Position numbers and translations under genes: made by a program
Notes under the pieces: generated by a model
The model's input: only the letters and a program-made list of their open reading frames with translations
Database searches by the model: none
What the model was told of the DNA's origin: nothing
Part shown: one piece after another, positions 6,286 through 10,000 of the stretch
How positions within the stretch are numbered: position 1 is the first letter of the stretch
How the letters are laid out: every line of letters begins with the position of its first letter
Origin: an uncultured Oscillibacter sp.
Lineage (GTDB): Bacteria > Bacillota > Clostridia > Oscillospirales > Oscillospiraceae
Assembly (NCBI GenBank): GCA_900551885.1
Contig: URXS01000071.1
Span: 1 to 10,000, forward strand
Direction: 5' to 3'
Length of the DNA stretch: 10,000 nt

Positions 6286-7515
6286 TTATTTCGCCGACAG
6301 GTCCGCCTGGCGCCGCAGCAGCGACCAGGCCGGCACCGGCCGGGACAGTTTCATATGAAAGACAGAGCCTGGGGTCCGGGGCTCTTCTAGGGGCATGCCT
6401 TCGGCGTCGGTCATCTCCGGCACCGTCAGGGCGAAGGGCCGCGTATCCGGCCCCACCACCTCCACTGTATCCCCGGCGCGGAACTTGTTCCGCAGGGACA
6501 GCGTGGCATTCCCCTCTCCGTCGCAGTCAGTGACAAGTGCAATCACTTGCCAGTTTCGCACGTACCGGGAGGTCTCGTAATACTGGCCGGGCTGGCCGTA
6601 GTAGAAGCCGGTGGAGTAGGGCCGGTGGCTCACATGCTCCACCTCGTCCCGCCAGACCGGGTCCGTCGGCTCCCCTGCCGCGGCGGCGTCCAGGCAGTGG
6701 CGGTAGGCGCCCGTGACAATGGCGGCATAGTAGGCGGACTTGGCCCGGCCCTCGATTTTCAGGCTGGTGAGTCCCGCGTCGATCAGATCGTCCAGATGGT
6801 CGATCATGCACATGTCCCGGGAATTTAAGATGTAGCTGCCCTGGCCGTCCTCCTCGATGGGGAAATACTCGCCGGGGCGCTTTTCCTCCATCAGGGCATA
6901 ATGGTAGCGGCAGGGCTGGGCGCAGGCTCCACGGCTGGAGTCCCGGCCGGTCATATAGTTGCTGAGCAGGCACCGTCCCGAATAGCTGACGCACATGGCG
7001 CCGTGGATGAAGGCCTCGATCTCCAGCGCCTGGGGGGTCTTGTCCCGGATGGTCCGGATCTCCTCCAGGCTCAGCTCCCGGGCCAGAATGACCCGCTCCG
7101 CGCCCAGGTCGTACCAGGCACGGGCGGTCTCGTAGTTACAGATACTGGCCTGGGTGGAGATGTGGCGGGCGCACCGGGGGGCGTACTTCCCCGCCAGGGT
7201 GAAGGCCCCCAGGTCCGCCACGATCAGGGCATCCACCCCCACGTCGTTCAGCAGCTCCAGATGGGCCGGAAGCTGCTGGACCTCGTTGTTGCGGGGCATG
7301 GTGTTGATGGTGCAGTGGACCCGGACGCCCCGGCTGTGGGCCAGGGCCACGGCCGCCCGCAGTTCCTCATCGGAGAAATTCCCGGCGAAGGCCCGCATGC
7401 CGTAGCTCTGCCCCGCCAGATACACCGCGTCGGCGCCATAGCGGACAGCCATCTCCAGCCGCTCCATATCGCCCGCCGGGGCCAGCAGCTCCGGCTTTCG
7501 TCTCTTATCCGCCAT
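6286..7515 (-). CDS. trhP: U32 family protein, probable tRNA 5-hydroxyuridine synthesis enzyme
   Basis: A 409-residue U32 family protein. Although the family is named for peptidases, its well-studied bacterial members TrhP (YegQ) and RlhA hydroxylate uridine or cytidine in RNA. Family signatures are LLAPAGDMERLEMAVRYGADAV without its last residues near 10-30, HISTQASICN near 118-127, and the core around EAFIHGAMCVSYSGRCLLS (167-185). The four characteristic cysteines are Cys175, 182, 198 and 202, a set that binds an Fe-S cluster in studied U32 proteins. A small C-terminal barrel occupies roughly 310-395. I chose the ATG at 7515 because LLAPAGD-type members start just before this motif; it overlaps the mltG stop by 11 bp and lacks a clear ribosome binding site, implying translational coupling. 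Its length is nearer B. subtilis TrhP2 (YrrO) than TrhP1. The exact RNA target is inferred. Confidence 0.87.
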   Translation of the reverse strand: MADKRRKPELLAPAGDMERLEMAVRYGADAVYLAGQSYGMRAFAGNFSDEELRAAVALAHSRGVRVHCTINTMPRNNEVQQLPAHLELLNDVGVDALIVADLGAFTLAGKYAPRCARHISTQASICNYETARAWYDLGAERVILARELSLEEIRTIRDKTPQALEIEAFIHGAMCVSYSGRCLLSNYMTGRDSSRGACAQPCRYHYALMEEKRPGEYFPIEEDGQGSYILNSRDMCMIDHLDDLIDAGLTSLKIEGRAKSAYYAAIVTGAYRHCLDAAAAGEPTDPVWRDEVEHVSHRPYSTGFYYGQPGQYYETSRYVRNWQVIALVTDCDGEGNATLSLRNKFRAGDTVEVVGPDTRPFALTVPEMTDAEGMPLEEPRTPGSVFHMKLSRPVPAWSLLRRQADLSAK

Positions 7516-8644
7516 ACTGATCGCTTGCCAGGAAGGCGTTGTGCTCGGCCAGGGTGGTGGAGAAATGGTGCCTGCCGTCGGTACCCAGGGCATAGTAATA
7601 GTAGTTGGTCTCGGCAGGATTCAGCGCCGCGTCGATGGCAGCCAGGCCCGGGTTGGAAATGGGCGTGGGGGGCAGTCCCTTGTTCTTGTAGAGGTTATAG
7701 GGAGAATCCACCGCCTTGTCCTCGTTGGTGATGGCCCCCTGGTGGTCCGGCAGGGCGTACAGCAGCGACGCGTCGATCTGCAGCAGGCCGGCAGTCTCAT
7801 AGGAGGTGTTTTCCAGCCGGTTGTAGATGACAGAGGCGATGTTGGCCTGGTCGGTGCCGTCGGTCTCCTCCTCGATCAGGGAGGCGATGGTGATGATCTG
7901 CTGGAGAGTGTAGCCGGACTCCTCCACCTCGGCCATCCGCTCCTCGTCCACGCGGCTGACAAAGTTGCCCAGCATCCGGTTCAGGGCGTCCTTGGCGTTA
8001 TGACCCACGTAGAACTCATAGGTGTCCGGGAACAGGTACCCCTCCAGACGGGAGAGATCCTCACTGTCGTTGTCGATGAAGTCGTAGTCGAAATTGGCGG
8101 TCTGAGCGGCCTCGGTCAAGGCCTCCTCGGTGTTGACGCCCTTCTCCGCCAGCAGCGCGATGGTCTGCCGGACGGTATAGCCCTCGGGAATGGTGACGGT
8201 GACCGTGTCGGCGTTCAGGTTGCCGGAGGAGCTGTGCATCCCCACGATCAGGGCCCGGTAGTCCATGTCGGTGTTCAGATCATAGGTGCCGATGCCGATC
8301 TTCTCCTCGGCATTGGAGAAGGTGGCGAACAGCCGGAAGAACCACTTGTACTTGATGAGGCCGGCCTCCTGGAGCTTGTCTGCCACGTCGCCCATGGTGT
8401 CGTCGGCGGTGATCTCCACGGTGGTCTCCATATACTCCTTGTTGAAGGCGCACAGATCACAGGCCAGCAGCCAACCGATTCCCGCCAGCAGGGCGGAGAT
8501 CAGCAGCACCAGCAGAATATAGACAAAGGGGTTGATATGGCGGCGCCGCTTCCGGGTGCGCAGGGGGCGCTTGGCGCTCTCCTGGCTCCGGCGGACCTGA
8601 CTGGCGTCCCAGTTGGCGGTGTCGCCCTTGTTGAAATCAGACAT
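7505..8644 (-). CDS. mltG: Endolytic murein transglycosylase MltG
   Basis: A 379-residue single-pass membrane enzyme that cuts nascent peptidoglycan strands and helps end glycan chain synthesis. A basic cytoplasmic N-terminus (about 1-38, rich in Arg/Lys) precedes one membrane helix (about 40-62). A LysM-like segment follows, then the YceG catalytic domain. Visible signatures are LEGYLFPDTYEF (about 200-211), IASLIEEET with the catalytic glutamate near residue 258, LQIDASLLYAL, and SPYNLYKNKGLPPTPISNPG. The start at 8644 has GGAGG 6 nt upstream; the frame is open to 8674, but those extra codons have no ribosome binding site. It heads the three-gene operon mltG-U32-FAD dehydrogenase. In Bacillus the same neighbour (yrrL) precedes the tRNA-modification genes yrrM-yrrN-yrrO. 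No confident promoter was found upstream. Confidence 0.95.
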   Translation of the reverse strand: MSDFNKGDTANWDASQVRRSQESAKRPLRTRKRRRHINPFVYILLVLLISALLAGIGWLLACDLCAFNKEYMETTVEITADDTMGDVADKLQEAGLIKYKWFFRLFATFSNAEEKIGIGTYDLNTDMDYRALIVGMHSSSGNLNADTVTVTIPEGYTVRQTIALLAEKGVNTEEALTEAAQTANFDYDFIDNDSEDLSRLEGYLFPDTYEFYVGHNAKDALNRMLGNFVSRVDEERMAEVEESGYTLQQIITIASLIEEETDGTDQANIASVIYNRLENTSYETAGLLQIDASLLYALPDHQGAITNEDKAVDSPYNLYKNKGLPPTPISNPGLAAIDAALNPAETNYYYYALGTDGRHHFSTTLAEHNAFLASDQYGG

Positions 8645-8662
8645 GTTGAACCTCCATTCTCT

Positions 8663-8684
8663 CCGTTCCGGCAAGCCGGAACGG
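8663..8684 (-). repeat. 10-bp hairpin in the mltG leader
   Basis: CCGTTCCGGC (8663-8672) and GCCGGAACGG (8675-8684) are perfect inverted arms around AA. The hairpin ends 18 nt before the mltG ATG, just upstream of its ribosome binding site, so it would form in the 5' leader of the operon mRNA. It has no U-tract, so a terminator is unlikely. It may stabilise the message or tune translation; that is inference. Confidence 0.55.
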
Positions 8685-8738
8685 CCAGAAATCCCGGTGT
8701 TTTTTTCTCCGCCGGGGAAATTTTGTGATGGCCAGGCT

Positions 8739-8764
8739 CACTTGTGGCCTCCGGCGCATAGAAT
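8739..8764 (+). promoter_or_regulatory. Possible sporulation-type promoter for the cysteine-rich gene
   Basis: CATAGAAT (8757-8764) is close to the -10 sequences used by mother-cell sporulation sigma factors (CATA-type, sigma-E/sigma-K). CAC at 8739-8741 lies 15 bp upstream, roughly where a sigma-K -35 AC would be. The match is partial and the motif is short, so chance is possible. It lies about 22 nt before the start codon, allowing a short leader with the ribosome binding site GAGGTG (8775-8780). Confidence 0.3.
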
Positions 8765-8786
8765 GTCTCAAAGCGAGGTGACAGAT

Positions 8787-8939
8787 ATGTGCAACGGAAA
8801 CAACAACTCCTGCCTGTGGATCATCCTCATTCTCATCGTGATTTGCTGCTGCTGCGGTGGTTCCTGGGGCGGAAACAACTGCTGCTGCAGCAACAACTGC
8901 GGGTGCGGCTGCAACGACAACTGCAACACCTGCTGCTGA
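8787..8939 (+). CDS. Small cysteine-rich membrane-associated protein
   Basis: A 50-residue protein with 15 cysteines (30 percent). It has a short Asn-rich N-terminus (MCNGNNNSC), one hydrophobic segment LWIILILIVI (about 10-19), four consecutive cysteines (20-23), a Gly/Trp turn, and a Cys/Asn/Gly-rich tail with CCC, CGCGC and a final CC. GAGGTG (8775-8780) lies 6 nt before the ATG, and a terminator follows the stop, so it is a discrete single-gene unit. Similar tiny Cys-rich proteins with one membrane segment occur in spore-forming Firmicutes and are often named by loose resemblance to high-cysteine chorion proteins; function is not established. The tail could bind metal or form cross-linked coat-like material (inference). 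It points toward tmk, the only rightward gene in the right half. Confidence 0.82.
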   Translation: MCNGNNNSCLWIILILIVICCCCGGSWGGNNCCCSNNCGCGCNDNCNTCC

Positions 8940-8956
8940 GGCAAGAGACGGTGAAG

Positions 8957-8979
8957 ACGGGGCGTCCGCGCCCCGTTTT
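8957..8979 (+). terminator. Terminator of the cysteine-rich gene
   Basis: ACGGGGCG (8957-8964) and CGCCCCGT (8969-8976) are perfect 8-bp arms around TCCG. The stem runs into TTTT followed by C residues. It lies 17 bp past the stop. Read leftward it lacks a U-tract, so it would end tmk transcripts poorly. Confidence 0.8.
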
Positions 8980-9003
8980 CCCCCACCTCCGGCGGGACAG
9001 GCC

Positions 9004-9669
9004 TCAGACCAGCTTTCGGGCCAGCTCCCAAATCTCCCGGTGGATATCCTCCGCCGGGCGGACGCGGCCCTCCCGGTCGCAATGGATCACGGTCCAGCCC
9101 AGGGTCCGGGCGATGGCGCGGGCGTTTTCCCGGCAGGCGCGCAGGTATGCCTCGTCCTGCTCGTGGATGTCGGCGTGGGTGCCGGTTTTCTGCTGCCTTT
9201 GACGCAGCATGGCCTCGGAAAGTTCCGTGGGCAGGTCCAGGTACACCACCAGGTCCGGCTCCGGCAGGCCCATGCGGCCATACTCCAGATCAAACAGCCA
9301 TCTCAGGTACGCCTCCCGCTCCCCTTCCGGCAGCTTGGAGGCCTGATGAACGGCGTTGGAGGTGGTGTAGCGGTTGGCCAGAATCAGTTCTCCCGCCTCG
9401 TAGGCGGTGCCCCAGTCCTCCTTATAGGAGGCGAAGCGGTCCACGGCGTACAGTACCGACGCGGCGTAGGCGTTCACGTCCCCGGGATGCTTTCCAAGGG
9501 CGCCCTCCAGATACAGCCTGGCGGGCTCGGCGAAGGGATTGCCGTACCGGGGGAAGTCGATCTCCCGGAAGGACACGCCCTCCCGCTCCAGGTGCTGGGC
9601 CAGCAGATGGGCCTGGGTGGCCTTTCCGGAGCCGTCGGTACCCTCCAGCACGATCAGTTTTCCCTTCAT
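9004..9669 (-). CDS. tmk: dTMP kinase (thymidylate kinase)
   Basis: A 221-residue cytoplasmic enzyme that phosphorylates dTMP to dTDP with ATP, an essential step in dTTP synthesis. The P-loop is GTDGSGKATQ (about 10-19). A substrate-site segment DFPRYGNPF (38-46) follows, then a DR motif at Asp77-Arg78 (YAVDRFASYKEDW), ILANRYTTSNAVHQ (96-109) and a charged LID-like region RQRQQKTGTHADIHEQDEAY (157-176). The length suits the family. The ATG at 9669 lies just ahead of the P-loop and overlaps the stop of the upstream glycosyltransferase gene as ATGA, with a G-rich ribosome binding site about 6 nt upstream. An open frame continues upstream to 9888 but only as the antiphase of that gene. The two genes are surely co-transcribed. 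Its end faces the cysteine-rich gene. Confidence 0.93.
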   Translation of the reverse strand: MKGKLIVLEGTDGSGKATQAHLLAQHLEREGVSFREIDFPRYGNPFAEPARLYLEGALGKHPGDVNAYAASVLYAVDRFASYKEDWGTAYEAGELILANRYTTSNAVHQASKLPEGEREAYLRWLFDLEYGRMGLPEPDLVVYLDLPTELSEAMLRQRQQKTGTHADIHEQDEAYLRACRENARAIARTLGWTVIHCDREGRVRPAEDIHREIWELARKLV

Positions 9670-10000
9670 TTCCGTCCCCTCTCCTGCCGCACATGGACCA
9701 GAAACAGCGGCAGCTTCATCATCCGTCCAATCCGCCGGGGCTCCTTGCACAGGCGGTAGAACCACTCCAGTCCGTGGTCGGACCAGAATTTCGGCGCCCG
9801 GGCCACCACGCCGGCGAACACGTCCAGGCTGCCGCCCAGGCCGCACAGCAGTGACGCTCCGGTGGCCGTGCCGTTGGCGGCCATCCACTTCTCCTGCTTG
9901 GGCGCGCCCAGGCAGACAAACACGCAGTCGGCCCCGCTGCGGCGGATCTCCTCCACCACCGGGCCGTCCTCCTGAAAATAGCCGTCGTGGGTACCGGCGA
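9666..10000 (-). CDS. WecB/TagA/CpsF family glycosyltransferase, C-terminal part
   Basis: The last 110 codons of a gene that begins beyond base 10000. The family (WecG, TagA, CpsF) transfers a sugar, typically N-acetylmannosamine in TagA, onto undecaprenyl-linked GlcNAc for wall teichoic acid or other surface polymers. The fragment shows GTHDGYF at its start, then CVFVCLGAPKQEKWM, GLGGSLDVFAG and the C-terminal basic/hydrophobic appendage EWFYRLCKEPRRIGRMMKLP, all characteristic of the family. The basic, hydrophobic tail fits membrane association. A GTG at 9959 is internal, since family sequence continues upstream of it. The stop overlaps the tmk start by four bases. The exact sugar cannot be told from this part. 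Confidence 0.92.
   Translation of the reverse strand, partial: AGTHDGYFQEDGPVVEEIRRSGADCVFVCLGAPKQEKWMAANGTATGASLLCGLGGSLDVFAGVVARAPKFWSDHGLEWFYRLCKEPRRIGRMMKLPLFLVHVRQERGRK

Noticed and set aside
7516..7593. Upstream start for the U32 protein
   Set aside because: The extra 26 residues are Pro/Trp/Thr-rich out-of-frame reading of the mltG end; the family motif begins just after the ATG at 7515.
8455..8470. LLAC at the end of the MltG membrane helix as a lipoprotein signal
   Set aside because: It follows a 38-residue basic cytoplasmic region and a normal single-pass anchor, not an N-terminal lipoprotein signal peptide.
7541..8728. A 395-codon open frame on the plus strand across mltG
   Set aside because: It mirrors the mltG gene in antisense, has low-complexity Gly/Val/Gln-rich translation and no ribosome binding site; long antisense frames are expected with strongly G/C-biased third positions.
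8846..8940. TGC/GCT-rich tract resembling a triplet microsatellite
   Set aside because: The runs are codons for cysteine in an intact frame with a ribosome binding site and terminator, interrupted by other residues.
8857..9759. A 300-codon plus-strand frame running from the cysteine-rich gene across tmk
   Set aside because: It crosses a terminator and lies antisense to a recognisable dTMP kinase.
1..10000. CRISPR arrays, transposases, integrases, tRNA or rRNA genes
   Set aside because: No regularly spaced direct repeats, no recombinase-like proteins and no RNA gene signatures were seen on either strand.

Overview
The window looks like chromosome from a GC-rich member of the Clostridia, most likely an Oscillospiraceae-type gut anaerobe (Flavonifractor/Lawsonibacter-like). 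The case rests on strongly G/C-biased third codon positions, canonical GGAGG ribosome binding sites, sigma-A promoters of low-GC Firmicute type, compact short-stem terminators, and gene families typical of that group (DUF5662, a YeiH-type exporter, an ECF sigma/anti-sigma pair, MltG next to a U32 protein, a small cysteine-rich protein). This is inference from composition and gene content. I see no CRISPR array, rRNA, tRNA, insertion sequence or phage gene.

Left part (1-1100): the first codons of an unrecognised leftward gene diverge from a rightward DUF5662 gene (221-754). A gene-poor block of about 330 bp follows, richer in A/T than its surroundings. It holds a 12-bp inverted repeat with an extra direct copy of one arm, and a near-perfect bidirectional terminator.

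Middle part (1084-4740), all leftward: an XRE-type regulator whose C-terminal half is a long glycine-every-five-residues repeat; a YeiH-family membrane exporter with a near-consensus sigma-A promoter; and an ECF sigma factor overlapping a membrane-anchored DUF4179-like partner, presumably its anti-sigma factor. The terminator of the sigma operon runs directly into the -35 box of the exporter promoter.

Right part (4796-8700), leftward: a three-gene unit, mltG (peptidoglycan lytic transglycosylase) -> U32 protein (tRNA 5-hydroxyuridine synthesis type) -> COG2509 FAD-dependent dehydrogenase, closed by a strong terminator. mltG and the U32 gene overlap by 11 bp. The mltG-U32 neighbourhood resembles Bacillus subtilis yrrL-yrrM-yrrN-yrrO, but no TrmR-like methyltransferase lies between them.

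Far right (8739-10000): a tiny rightward gene for a 50-residue protein with 15 cysteines, preceded by a sporulation-sigma-like -10 and followed by its own terminator. Facing it are tmk (dTMP kinase) and, overlapping by ATGA, the 3' end of a WecB/TagA/CpsF glycosyltransferase gene that runs off the window.

Most of the window is ordinary housekeeping and accessory chromosome. The items most worth a second look are the regulator with the five-residue glycine repeat, the cysteine-rich micro-protein, the uncertain start of the sigma factor, and the intergenic repeat block. I found no clear new multi-gene defence or mobile system.
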